Shown here piece by piece: positions 1 to 7,225 of a stretch of 37,753 nucleotides of DNA. This DNA is from an uncultured bacterium (lineage in GTDB: Bacteria; Pseudomonadota; Gammaproteobacteria; Burkholderiales; Burkholderiaceae_C): assembly GCA_903928495.1 (NCBI GenBank), contig CAIYQZ010000016.1, positions 1 to 37,753 of the forward strand. Reading direction: 5' to 3'. Both the position numbers and the translations under genes were made by a program. Below the pieces are notes generated by a model. That model was not told the origin of the DNA and did no database searches. It worked only from the letters and a program-made list of their open reading frames with translations. Each line of letters starts with the position of its first letter. The first letter of the stretch is position 1.

Positions 1-1
1 G

Positions 2-571
2 CGGGCCGAACAGGCGCAGCGTGTGCTCTTGCTGGCCAGCCACTTGGGGCGCTACCGCATTGAAAAACTCATGGAGGCCCTGAGCGAGGGCTACCTGCGC
101 GCCCTGGCCGAGAAAGATGCCGAGCGCCAGCGCGCGCTGTGGTCCACCTTGTCACTGACCGAGGCCAACCTGCTCGACGAGTTCAACCGTTTTGTGGTCG
201 ACATGGCGGGTGTGTGGTCCGAAAAAGCGCTGGTCAGCCGCATTCCGCAAGCGGTGCCCCGCGCCACGCTGCTGTTTCCCCAAGCCACCTTTGACTTGCG
301 CAAGATGCTGGCCATCCATGCCAAGGCCCTGGACCGACTGGTGGCTCGGCCTGTGGGCGAAGACAGCCCCCAGGCGCGGCGCGACAGGGCGTTCACATTC
401 ACGGCCGAACTGCTGCTGATACAGCACACCTGCCTTTGGTTCTGCCGATCGCAAACCTCGGCATCTGCACGTTTGCTGGCACGCCACGGCAGCAGCTATG
501 CGCAGGTGCTGGGCGCCGTCTTATCACAAACACGGGCCGACTACTGCGCATTGGCGGGTTGCCGGAAATGA
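2..571 (+). CDS. Unrecognised protein, C-terminal part (5' end outside window)
   Basis: The reading frame is open from the first bases of the window to the TGA at 569-571, so the gene very probably starts upstream; an internal GTG at 23 is only a possible start. The visible ~190 residues look alpha-helical and soluble, with no signal peptide or membrane segment. I see no motif that identifies the family. Its stop overlaps the start of the next gene as ATGA (568-571), so the two are probably translationally coupled and may work together. The coding frame is credible because of this junction and its base composition, but no function can be proposed. Confidence 0.65.
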   Translation, partial: RAEQAQRVLLLASHLGRYRIEKLMEALSEGYLRALAEKDAERQRALWSTLSLTEANLLDEFNRFVVDMAGVWSEKALVSRIPQAVPRATLLFPQATFDLRKMLAIHAKALDRLVARPVGEDSPQARRDRAFTFTAELLLIQHTCLWFCRSQTSASARLLARHGSSYAQVLGAVLSQTRADYCALAGCRK

Positions 572-1317
572 GTCCACGTTACCGGGCCACCCGTGTGCAC
601 ACCCTGCAGGTGCTTGGTTGCGCGGTGGTGCTGGTGCTTGGCGCGGGGCTGGCCCAGCCAAGCCATGCGGCCACTCGCGTCACGCTCGATGCACTGGGTG
701 GCCTGCAGATCGACACCACCGAAGTCACCATCGAGCAGTTTGGGCGGTATGCGCGTGCCACAGCCACCGTCACCCAGGCGGAGCGGGAGGGAGGGGGTTT
801 TGAGTACGAAGCCGGGTGGCAGCGCCGCAGCGGCTGGACCTGGCAACGCCCCGATGGCGTTGAGCCCGCGCGTGGTGACCTGCCCGCAGTGCATGTCACC
901 CACGCCGAAGCCCAGGCCTACTGCCGCCATGCCGGTGGCCGGTTGCCCACGGCGGCTGAATGGCGGCAGGCGGCGTTCACCGAACTGCGGCGGTCACCCC
1001 AGTTGCCTTGGGTGCGTGGCACCACGTACCGCTGGCCCACAGGTCACAGCCCCCAAGGCAGCAATACCAGCAATGCCGACCCGTGGCCACGGGCCGCGCC
1101 CGTTTCTGACACGCGGGCAGGCGTGAATGGCTTGCATGACATGGGCGGCAACGTGTGGGAGTGGGCCGCCGACACACAGGGCGAAGACAGCCAGACCCTT
1201 GGGGGCTCCTGGTGGTATCCACCGCAGCAGATGAAGCCTGACGTGTCGGCCTGGAAAGCCCGGTCGTTTTACGCCGTGTACATCGGGTTTCGTTGCGTGT
1301 ACGACCCCAAGAAGTGA
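568..1317 (+). CDS. Exported SUMF1 (formylglycine-generating-enzyme-like) domain protein
   Basis: 249 residues from ATG 568, chosen because it overlaps the upstream stop as ATGA and gives a good signal peptide (residues 1-34, ending PSHA). The rest matches the SUMF1/FGE-sulfatase fold: DTTEVTIEQF near the start, then VHVTHAEAQAYCRHAGGRLP followed by TAAEWRQAA, then GLHDMGGNVWEWAAD, LGGSW and a final GFRC. Genuine FGEs carry a cysteine pair after the GGS(W/Y) motif; here GGSWWYPPQQMKP has none. It is therefore probably not a sulfatase-activating oxidase, but a non-catalytic or differently acting SUMF1-fold protein in the periplasm. No sulfatase gene lies nearby. The gene is followed by the convergent ABC transporter operon, whose ATPase stop is 48 bases away. 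Confidence 0.85.
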   Translation: MSPRYRATRVHTLQVLGCAVVLVLGAGLAQPSHAATRVTLDALGGLQIDTTEVTIEQFGRYARATATVTQAEREGGGFEYEAGWQRRSGWTWQRPDGVEPARGDLPAVHVTHAEAQAYCRHAGGRLPTAAEWRQAAFTELRRSPQLPWVRGTTYRWPTGHSPQGSNTSNADPWPRAAPVSDTRAGVNGLHDMGGNVWEWAADTQGEDSQTLGGSWWYPPQQMKPDVSAWKARSFYAVYIGFRCVYDPKK

Positions 1318-1365
1318 CGGGCACGCGTCCTGCGCACACACCGCTCGGCAGGCTGTCGGGCGGCT

Positions 1366-2136
1366 TCAGCCGTGAATGCTCGATAAAAACTGCTTCAGTT
1401 CGGGCGTTTGAGGGTTGGCAAACAGCTCGGCGGGTGGGCCCATTTCGTGCACGCGGCCCTGGTGCATGAAGATGACGCGGTTGCTCACCTTGCGGGCAAA
1501 GCTCATTTCGTGCGTGACCATCAGCAGTGTCATGCCTTCTTTGGCCAGGCCTTCAACCACGCTCAGCACCTCGCCCACCAGTTCGGGGTCCAGGGCTGAG
1601 GTGATTTCGTCGCACAACAAAATGCTCGGGTCCATGGCCAAGGCACGGGCAATGGCCACGCGCTGCTGCTGCCCGCCCGACAACTGGTCAGGAAAGGCGT
1701 CGAACTTGTCGGCCAAGCCCACGCGCTGCAGCAGCTGCCGGGCGCGGGCTTCCAGTTCGGCCGCAGCGGGCTTCTTCACCAGGTGAGGCGCCAGCATCAC
1801 GTTCTTGCCCACGCTCAGGTGCGGGAACAGGTTGAACGACTGAAAAATCATGCCCACGCGCTGGCGCAGCTCGCGCATGGCTGCTGCGTCCTGGTGAACA
1901 AGCGGTTGGCCCTGCACCGTCAGGCTGCCGTGCTGAAAAGTTTCCAACCCGTTGATACAACGCAGCAGCGTGCTCTTGCCCGAGCCGCTTTTGCCGATGA
2001 TGGCAATCACCTCGCCGGGGGCCACGGTCAGGTCGATGCCCTTGAGCACCTCGTGGTCGCCGTAGGACTTGCGCAGTTGTTCGGTGCGCACCGCCGCTGT
2101 TTGCGGTGTGGAGGAGGAGGTATCAGCGGATGCCAT
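1366..2136 (-). CDS. Amino acid ABC transporter, ATP-binding protein
   Basis: 256 residues, a full-length single-domain ATPase of the polar amino acid uptake type (GlnQ/HisP-like). Walker A is GKSGSGKST (about residues 48-56), the Q-loop follows GMIFQSFNLFPH, the signature is LSGGQQQR (152-159), Walker B is ILLCDE (172-177) and the switch histidine is in MVTHEMSF. Walker B continues as EITSALD instead of the usual EPTSALD. The start at ATG 2136 (MASADTSSS) is preferred over an upstream in-frame ATG because it overlaps the permease stop by only 14 bases and lies just after a purine-rich stretch. It is the last gene of the regulator-binding protein-permease-permease-ATPase operon. It would energise uptake of an amino acid or related polar solute at the inner membrane. 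The substrate is not readable from the sequence. Confidence 0.95.
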   Translation of the reverse strand: MASADTSSSTPQTAAVRTEQLRKSYGDHEVLKGIDLTVAPGEVIAIIGKSGSGKSTLLRCINGLETFQHGSLTVQGQPLVHQDAAAMRELRQRVGMIFQSFNLFPHLSVGKNVMLAPHLVKKPAAAELEARARQLLQRVGLADKFDAFPDQLSGGQQQRVAIARALAMDPSILLCDEITSALDPELVGEVLSVVEGLAKEGMTLLMVTHEMSFARKVSNRVIFMHQGRVHEMGPPAELFANPQTPELKQFLSSIHG

Positions 2137-2773
2137 TGAGTTTTTTCTCCAGCGAACGGGCGTACAGGCTGATGGGGAAGCACAGCGCAAAGTACAAAAG
2201 CGCCACGCAGCTGTAAACCAAGAAGGGTTTGAAGGTGGCGTTGGTGATCATGGTGCCGGCCTTGGTCAGCTCGATGAAACCGATGACCGACGCCAGTGCC
2301 GTGCCTTTGATGACCTGCACCAGAAAGCCCACCGTGGGCGCAATGGCCATGCGGCCCGCCTGGGGCAACACCACATAGCGCAGCAGCTCGCCCATGCCCA
2401 GCGCAAGGCTTTGCCCGGCCTCCCACTGGCCTTTGGGCACCGCCCGCACGCAGCCCTGCCATATTTCGGCCAGGAAGGCGCTGCTGTACAGCGTGAGGGC
2501 CACGGCGGCAGCGGTCCAGGCGGAGGTTTCCACCCCCAGCAGGGCCATGCCAAAGTAGGCCAGAAACAGTTGCATCAGCAGCGGTGTGCCCTGAAACAGC
2601 TGCACATAACCCCCCACCAGCACCTGCGCGCCGGGCAGTCTGGCGGTGCGCGCCACCAGCAGGGCCATGCCCACCACGCCGCCGCCCACAAAGGCAATCA
2701 GCGACAGGCCCACCGTCCAGCGCGCGGCCAGCAGCAGGTTGCGAAAAATATCCCACAAGCTGAAATCAACCAC
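2123..2773 (-). CDS. Amino acid ABC transporter, permease (second)
   Basis: 216 residues with the His/Glu/Gln/Arg-type permease fold (BPD_transp_1): several hydrophobic helices, the early FQGTPLLMQLF motif and the EAA-like loop GQWEAGQSLALGMGELLRYV followed by VLPQA, which docks on the ATPase. I chose the GTG at 2773 because GGAGG lies five bases before it and the start overlaps the stop of the preceding permease by eight bases; an ATG at 2803 would overlap further and lacks this site. It forms a heterodimeric inner-membrane channel with the permease at 2766-3437. Family membership is clear; the substrate is unknown. Confidence 0.93.
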   Translation of the reverse strand: MVDFSLWDIFRNLLLAARWTVGLSLIAFVGGGVVGMALLVARTARLPGAQVLVGGYVQLFQGTPLLMQLFLAYFGMALLGVETSAWTAAAVALTLYSSAFLAEIWQGCVRAVPKGQWEAGQSLALGMGELLRYVVLPQAGRMAIAPTVGFLVQVIKGTALASVIGFIELTKAGTMITNATFKPFLVYSCVALLYFALCFPISLYARSLEKKLNGIR

Positions 2774-3437
2774 GGCGACCTCCGAACAAAAAGCGGGGGC
2801 CAAGCCAGTTGAGCGTGGCGCGAACGGCCACCGACAGCGCCAGGTAAATGAGCGTGGCGATGATGAACGCCTCGAACGCGCGGAAGTTGCGACTCTGGAT
2901 CAGGTTGGCCGCGTAGCTCAGCTCTTGCGTGGAAATCTGTCCGCATACGGCAGAGCCCAGCATCACGATGATGATCTGGCTCACCAGCGCGGGCCACACC
3001 TTCTTCAACGCCGGGGGCAGCACCACGTGCACAAAGGTCTGTGCGCGGGTGAGGGCCAGGCTCAGCGCCGCTTCGGTCTGGCCGCGCGGTGTGGCGTCGA
3101 TGCCCGCGCGCACGATTTCTGCCGCATACGCCCCCAGGTTGATCACCATGGCGATGATGGATGCCACCTCGGGCGACAGGCGTATGCCCGCCGCAGGCAG
3201 CCCGAAAAAAACGAAGAACAGCTGGACGATGAAGGGCGTGTTGCGAATGGCCTCCACATACGCCCCTGCCACCCAGCGCAGCGGGGTGGGGCCCTGCGTG
3301 CGCGCCCAGGCGCAGGCCACGCCCAGCGCCACGCCCAGCACGGCAGAGACGGCGGTGAGGCCCAGCGTCCACACCACGCCTTTGGCCAGCAAGGGCCACT
3401 CCGCCAGCACGGCGGCAAAGTCCAGCTCGATCAGCAT
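2766..3437 (-). CDS. Amino acid ABC transporter, permease (first)
   Basis: 223 residues, a BPD_transp_1 permease of the polar amino acid family. It begins with an amphipathic stretch (MLIELDFAAVLAEW) and a first helix around residues 20-42. IRNTPFIVQLFFVFFGLP is the family motif corresponding to RGTPLLVQLF, and GQTEAALSLALTRAQTFVHV followed by VLPPALK is the ATPase-docking EAA loop. It lies 27 bases after the binding-protein stop and overlaps the next permease, so all four transporter parts are co-transcribed. Two different permeases and one ATPase gene imply a heterodimeric channel with an ATPase homodimer. Confidence 0.94.
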   Translation of the reverse strand: MLIELDFAAVLAEWPLLAKGVVWTLGLTAVSAVLGVALGVACAWARTQGPTPLRWVAGAYVEAIRNTPFIVQLFFVFFGLPAAGIRLSPEVASIIAMVINLGAYAAEIVRAGIDATPRGQTEAALSLALTRAQTFVHVVLPPALKKVWPALVSQIIIVMLGSAVCGQISTQELSYAANLIQSRNFRAFEAFIIATLIYLALSVAVRATLNWLGPRFLFGGRRG

Positions 3438-3464
3438 GGCTTGGTTCTGTGAAGGCGGGGCGCG

Positions 3465-4268
3465 TTACAGAGGCAGTTCGCCGGCAGGGCGGCCCAGCCA
3501 CTTGGTGGCCAACTTGTCGATGTCGCCTGCCTTTTTGGCAGCGGCAATCACTTCGTTCACCTTCAGGCGCAGCGCGTCTTCACCCTTGCCCACGCCGATG
3601 AAGTTGGGGCTGTCTTTCAGCAGCAGCTTGTATTCGGCACCCAGCTGGGGGTTTTTCTGGATCATGTTGCCCGCCACCGATGCGCCGGTGGCAATCAGCT
3701 GCGTCTGGCCCGACACAAAAGCCGACACGGTGGCGTTGTTGTCTTCAAAACGCTTGATGTCGGTGTTGGCCGGGGCCACTTTGCTCAGTTCCTGGTCTTC
3801 AATGGCACCACGGGTGACGGCCACGCTTTTGCCGCCCAGATCGGCCCACGACTTGACTTGCAGCGACTTGGCGGCGAACACCGCCTGGAAGAAGGGCGAG
3901 TAGGCGGCGGTGAAGTCGATCACCTTCTCGCGCTCTGCGTTTTTGCCCAGCGTGGAAATGACCAGATCAGCCTTCTTGGTTTGCAGGTAGGGAATGCGGT
4001 TGGCGCTGCTCACGGGCACCAGCTCCAGCTTCACGCCCATCTTGTCGGCGATGAGTTTGGCCATGTCCACGTCCAGGCCCTGGGGTTGCAGGTCTATGCC
4101 CACAAAGCCGTAGGGCGGGAAGTCAGTGGGTACGGCAATTTTGATGAGCTTGGATTTCATCACGCCGTCCAGCGCGGCTTGCGCCTGGGCGGTGCCCATG
4201 GTGGCGGCCAGGGCCAGGGAGATGCCTGCGGCCATGAGGTGGCGTTTGGTGAGGTGGGTGCGGGTCAT
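3465..4268 (-). CDS. Periplasmic substrate-binding protein of the amino acid ABC transporter
   Basis: 267 residues. A signal peptide covers about residues 1-30 (basic start, hydrophobic core MAAGISLALAATMG, AQAQA cleavage region). The mature part is SBP_bac_3: KIAVPTDFPPYGFVG near the start, LDVDMAKLIADKMGVKLELV, the hinge segment KADLVISTLGKNAEREKVID, then the second lobe WADLGGKSVAVTRG. The C-terminus KLATKWLGRPAGELPL is typical of the family. The ATG overlaps the regulator's stop as ATGA (4265-4268), so translation is coupled to it. It captures the solute in the periplasm and hands it to the two permeases. The exact ligand cannot be inferred with confidence. Confidence 0.94.
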   Translation of the reverse strand: MTRTHLTKRHLMAAGISLALAATMGTAQAQAALDGVMKSKLIKIAVPTDFPPYGFVGIDLQPQGLDVDMAKLIADKMGVKLELVPVSSANRIPYLQTKKADLVISTLGKNAEREKVIDFTAAYSPFFQAVFAAKSLQVKSWADLGGKSVAVTRGAIEDQELSKVAPANTDIKRFEDNNATVSAFVSGQTQLIATGASVAGNMIQKNPQLGAEYKLLLKDSPNFIGVGKGEDALRLKVNEVIAAAKKAGDIDKLATKWLGRPAGELPL

Positions 4269-5044
4269 AACAAGGCTCCTAGGTAAGTTTCGGGAGGGGT
4301 GGGGGAATCGGGCGAGTCAGGGTTGCCGCTGGCCAGTCGGGCTTTGCGTGCGCGCGGGCCGGGGGCCGGTGGGGCAGGGCGGCCCACGGGGGCCAGAGCG
4401 GCGCGCAGTTCGGCCAGCGGGTCGGTGTCGGCCTGCACGTTCAGCGCCGCTTGCACCTGGCCAATGTGTTGGTCCATCAGGCGTTCGGCCTCGGCTGTGT
4501 TGCCTGCCTTCAGGGCGGCGACGATGGCCACATGCTCGGCGCACGACTGGTGTGCGTCGTGGTTGGACTGGTACAGCATGGCAATGAGCGTGGTGCGCGC
4601 GGTGAAGTCGCGCAGCGTGTCGGCCAGCAGTTGGTTGCCCAGACACTCGGCCAGGCACACGTGAAAGTCGCCCAGCAGGTAGCTGCGCTGCCCCACGTCG
4701 TTGCCAGCCAGGGCGGCCTGTTCTTCCTTCAGGTGTTCGGTCAGGCGCTTCAGTGCGGCGGGGGCCATGGGCTTGGCGCTGCGGATCAGCCCCATTTCAA
4801 TGACTCGGCGGGCCTCGAAGGCTTCGCGGGCCTCGGCCTGCGAGGGCTGCACCACGTACCAGCCCCGGCGCGAGCTGACGGTGACGATGCCGCGCGCGGC
4901 CAGTTGCATCAGCGCCTCACGCACCAGCGTGCGGCTGCAGTCGAACAGCATGGACAGCGCCTGTTCGCCCAGGCGTGCGCCGGGCTGCAGCTTTTGCGCC
5001 AGGATGGCTTCAACGATGCGGTTGGCAATGTCGGTGGAGTTCAC
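4265..5044 (-). CDS. GntR-family (FadR/FCD) transcriptional regulator of the ABC operon
   Basis: 259 residues from a GTG start. The N-terminal winged helix shows the GntR pattern: ILAQKLQPGARLGEQALS, recognition-helix region DCSRTLVREALMQLAARG and wing VTVSSRRGWYVV. The C-terminal FCD domain (about residues 75-215) keeps the acidic/histidine metal-ligand positions typical of the family: GDFHVCLAE, CAEHVAIVAAL and LMDQHIGQV. A proline/arginine-rich tail of about 45 residues (APVGRPAPPAPGPRARK...) is unusual. It heads the operon and is coupled by ATGA to the binding protein, the usual arrangement for a local autoregulator that responds to the transported ligand or a metabolite of it. A fitting near-palindrome lies 57 bases upstream of its start. 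Confidence 0.93.
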   Translation of the reverse strand: MNSTDIANRIVEAILAQKLQPGARLGEQALSMLFDCSRTLVREALMQLAARGIVTVSSRRGWYVVQPSQAEAREAFEARRVIEMGLIRSAKPMAPAALKRLTEHLKEEQAALAGNDVGQRSYLLGDFHVCLAECLGNQLLADTLRDFTARTTLIAMLYQSNHDAHQSCAEHVAIVAALKAGNTAEAERLMDQHIGQVQAALNVQADTDPLAELRAALAPVGRPAPPAPGPRARKARLASGNPDSPDSPTPPETYLGALL

Positions 5045-5100
5045 GGTGTGTGGTCAGGTCTTGAACCTGTCCAGCGAAAACCGTGCCAGGTGCTTGCCAG

Positions 5101-5114
5101 TCTTGTATGCAAGA
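5101..5114. promoter_or_regulatory. Candidate GntR/FCD operator
   Basis: TCTTGTATGCAAGA is a dyad in which six of seven base pairs match. It closely resembles the TTGTATACAA-type sites known for several FCD-subfamily GntR regulators. It lies 57 bases upstream of the GTG start of the regulator gene at 4265-5044 and within the 242-base divergent region shared with the CoA-binding protein gene. On the minus strand it reads TCTTGCATACAAGA and could overlap a weak -10 (CATACA). The role as an autoregulatory operator is inferred. Confidence 0.55.
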
Positions 5115-5286
5115 TTGGTGCGCCCAATGTGTGCATCAAGCAGCATTTGACGGTGCTGTCGTGATCGAGATTGGGGCATGGGTCTTGCACCATGCGCCTG
5201 GCTTGTGCGTGGGGTGTGGCAGCGCACAATGTGTGTGCCCCGCTTTCCTGTCTGCCCCGTGTCGCAATTTTTGCTTCAATAGAACC

Positions 5287-5772
5287 ATGCACAACGACGC
5301 CCACGCCTTGCGCCGCATCCTGCGCGACTGCCGCTCCATTGCTGTGGTGGGCCTGTCCGCCGAATGGCACCGGCCCAGTTACTTCGCTGCCAAATACATG
5401 CAGCAGCACGGCTGGCGCATCGTGCCGGTCAACCCGCGCTATGCCGTTCAGGCTGACGGCAGCCCAGGCGAGGTGCTGGGCGAGCGTTGTTACGCGGCGC
5501 TGGCCGACATCCCTTTCAAAGTAGACATGGTGGACGTGTTCCGCCGCGAGGCAGATGTGCTGCCCATCGCCCAACAGGCCATTGCCATCGGTGCGAAGTG
5601 CCTGTGGCAGCAACTGGGCGTTGCCAATGCCGAGGCCGATGCGCTGGCACGCGCAGCGGGTCTGGATTCGGTCACCAACCGCTGCGTGAAGATTGAGCAT
5701 GCCCGACTGTTCGGCGGTCTGAACTGGGTGGGGGTGGACACCAAGGTCATTTCCGCCCGTCGGCCCACCTGA
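5287..5772 (+). CDS. CoA-binding domain protein (YccU family)
   Basis: 161 residues from ATG 5287. It matches the stand-alone CoA_binding_2 Rossmann-fold family: IAVVGLSAEWHRPS (nucleotide-binding loop, about residues 18-31), FAAKYMQQHGWRIVPVNP, then VDMVDVFRRE and CLWQQLGV, ending with NRCVKIEHARL. The domain resembles the CoA-binding part of succinyl-CoA synthetase alpha but without catalytic partners, and its cellular role is not established. It lies 57 bases upstream of metY in the same direction, so co-transcription is likely. The longer frame upstream has no fitting start or conserved residues and was not used. Confidence 0.92.
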   Translation: MHNDAHALRRILRDCRSIAVVGLSAEWHRPSYFAAKYMQQHGWRIVPVNPRYAVQADGSPGEVLGERCYAALADIPFKVDMVDVFRREADVLPIAQQAIAIGAKCLWQQLGVANAEADALARAAGLDSVTNRCVKIEHARLFGGLNWVGVDTKVISARRPT

Positions 5773-5829
5773 GCACAGCACGCTCTTTGCCTGTCACCCA
5801 GCCCCGTCTTGCTTGAAGGACCGCACCCC

Positions 5830-7143
5830 ATGTCAGACCACCGCTTCCAGCCCGAAACGCTGGCCATCCACGCCGGGCAGATTCCCGATGCCGCCACCGG
5901 CGCGCGTGCGTTGCCCATCTACCAGACCACCAGCTTCGTGTTCGACAGTGCCGAGCACGCGGCCAGCTTGTTCAACCTGCAAACCTTCGGCAACGTGTAT
6001 TCCCGCCTGTCGAACCCCACCGTGGCCGCGCTGGAAGAGCGCGTGGCGGCGCTGGAAGGGGGCAGGGCGGGGCTGGCATCGGCCAGCGGCATGGCGGCCG
6101 AGTCGATGGCTCTCATGACGCTGTTGCAGCAGGGCGACCACGTGGTGGCCGCCGGTGCGCTGTACGGCGGTAGCGTGACCATGCTGGCCGTCAACCTGGC
6201 ACGCTACGGCATTGACACCACGTTTGTCGATGCCAGCAGCCCGGATGCCTTTGCCGCCGCCATGCGCCCCAACACCCGCGCCGTGTTTGCCGAAAGCCTG
6301 GGCAACCCCAGCCTGGCCGTGCTGGACATGACTGCCGTGGCCGATGTGGCGCATGCCCACGGGGTGCCGCTCATCATCGACAACACGGTGCCGTCGCCCT
6401 ACCTTTGCAACCCCATCCGCTTCGGGGCCGACATCGTGGTGCACTCGGCCACCAAATACCTGGGCGGGCACGGCACCACGCTGGCGGGTGTGATGGTGGA
6501 AGGCGGCAAATTTCCGTGGGACAACGGCAAGTTTCCCGGCATGACCGACCCGTCACCCGGCTACCACGGCGTGAAGTTTTTCGAAACGTTTGGCGACTTC
6601 GCCTTCATGATGCGCGCCCGCATGGAGCACCTGCGCGTGTACGGTGCCGCGCTGTCGGCAACCAGTGCGTGGCAAATTCTGCAAGGGGTCGAGACGCTGC
6701 CGCTGCGCATGGAGCGCCACTGCGCCAACGCGCTGAAGGTGGCGCAGTTTCTGCAAAGCCACCCGGCGGTCAGCTGGGTGAACTACCCCGGCCTGCCCGA
6801 CCACCCGCAGCACGCGCTGGTGTTGCGGCAGATGCGCAGTGTCAGTACAGGCAATGGCAGCGTCGCCGGTGCATCGGGCTTGCTGGCGTTCGGGGTGAAA
6901 GGCGGGCTGGCGGCGGGCGTGAAGTTCATCGAGTCAGCCGTGTTCATGAGTCACCTGGCCAACATCGGCGACACGCGCACCCTCATCATCCACCCCGCGT
7001 CCACCACGCACCGCCAGCTGGAGCCCGACCAGCAACTGGCCGCGGGCGTGAAGCCCGACATGGTGCGCATGTCGGTCGGGCTGGAGAATGTGGACGACAT
7101 CCTGTGGGATATTGACCAGGCGCTGGCCAAAGCGATGGCCTGA
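5830..7143 (+). CDS. metY: O-acetylhomoserine sulfhydrylase / aminocarboxypropyltransferase
   Basis: 437 residues, the full length expected for a MetY-type Cys/Met-metabolism PLP enzyme. The N-terminus has LAIHAGQ and PIYQTTSFVF; NVYSRLSNPTVAALEERVAAL and the PLP-phosphate region SASGMAAESMA follow. The Schiff-base lysine is K209 in VVHSATKYLGGHGT, and the long insert after it (VEGGKFPW...) distinguishes MetY from MetB/MetC. It makes homocysteine from O-acetylhomoserine and sulfide in the cytoplasm; family members can also use methanethiol to give methionine directly. GAAGGA lies nine bases before the ATG. I see no SAM riboswitch in the 57-base leader. Confidence 0.95.
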   Translation: MSDHRFQPETLAIHAGQIPDAATGARALPIYQTTSFVFDSAEHAASLFNLQTFGNVYSRLSNPTVAALEERVAALEGGRAGLASASGMAAESMALMTLLQQGDHVVAAGALYGGSVTMLAVNLARYGIDTTFVDASSPDAFAAAMRPNTRAVFAESLGNPSLAVLDMTAVADVAHAHGVPLIIDNTVPSPYLCNPIRFGADIVVHSATKYLGGHGTTLAGVMVEGGKFPWDNGKFPGMTDPSPGYHGVKFFETFGDFAFMMRARMEHLRVYGAALSATSAWQILQGVETLPLRMERHCANALKVAQFLQSHPAVSWVNYPGLPDHPQHALVLRQMRSVSTGNGSVAGASGLLAFGVKGGLAAGVKFIESAVFMSHLANIGDTRTLIIHPASTTHRQLEPDQQLAAGVKPDMVRMSVGLENVDDILWDIDQALAKAMA

Positions 7144-7176
7144 GTTTGAAGCATTTTTGGTATCTATCGCTTTAAA

Positions 7177-7184
7177 TGTATACA
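7177..7184. promoter_or_regulatory. TGTATACA palindrome upstream of the acyl-CoA ligase
   Basis: A perfect 8-base palindrome, TGTATACA, in the AT-rich 82-base gap between metY and the acyl-CoA ligase, 41 bases before the ligase ATG. It has the same core as FCD-type GntR sites and as the candidate at 5101-5114. An 8-base palindrome can easily occur by chance, so a regulatory role is only a suggestion. Confidence 0.25.
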
Positions 7185-7225
7185 AAGTTTGCTATTACTC
7201 TTTGCATGACAAAAGGAGACATCCG

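Noticed and set aside
5773-5829. SAM-responsive riboswitch before metY
   Set aside because: The 57-base gap shows no conserved SAM riboswitch core or terminator.
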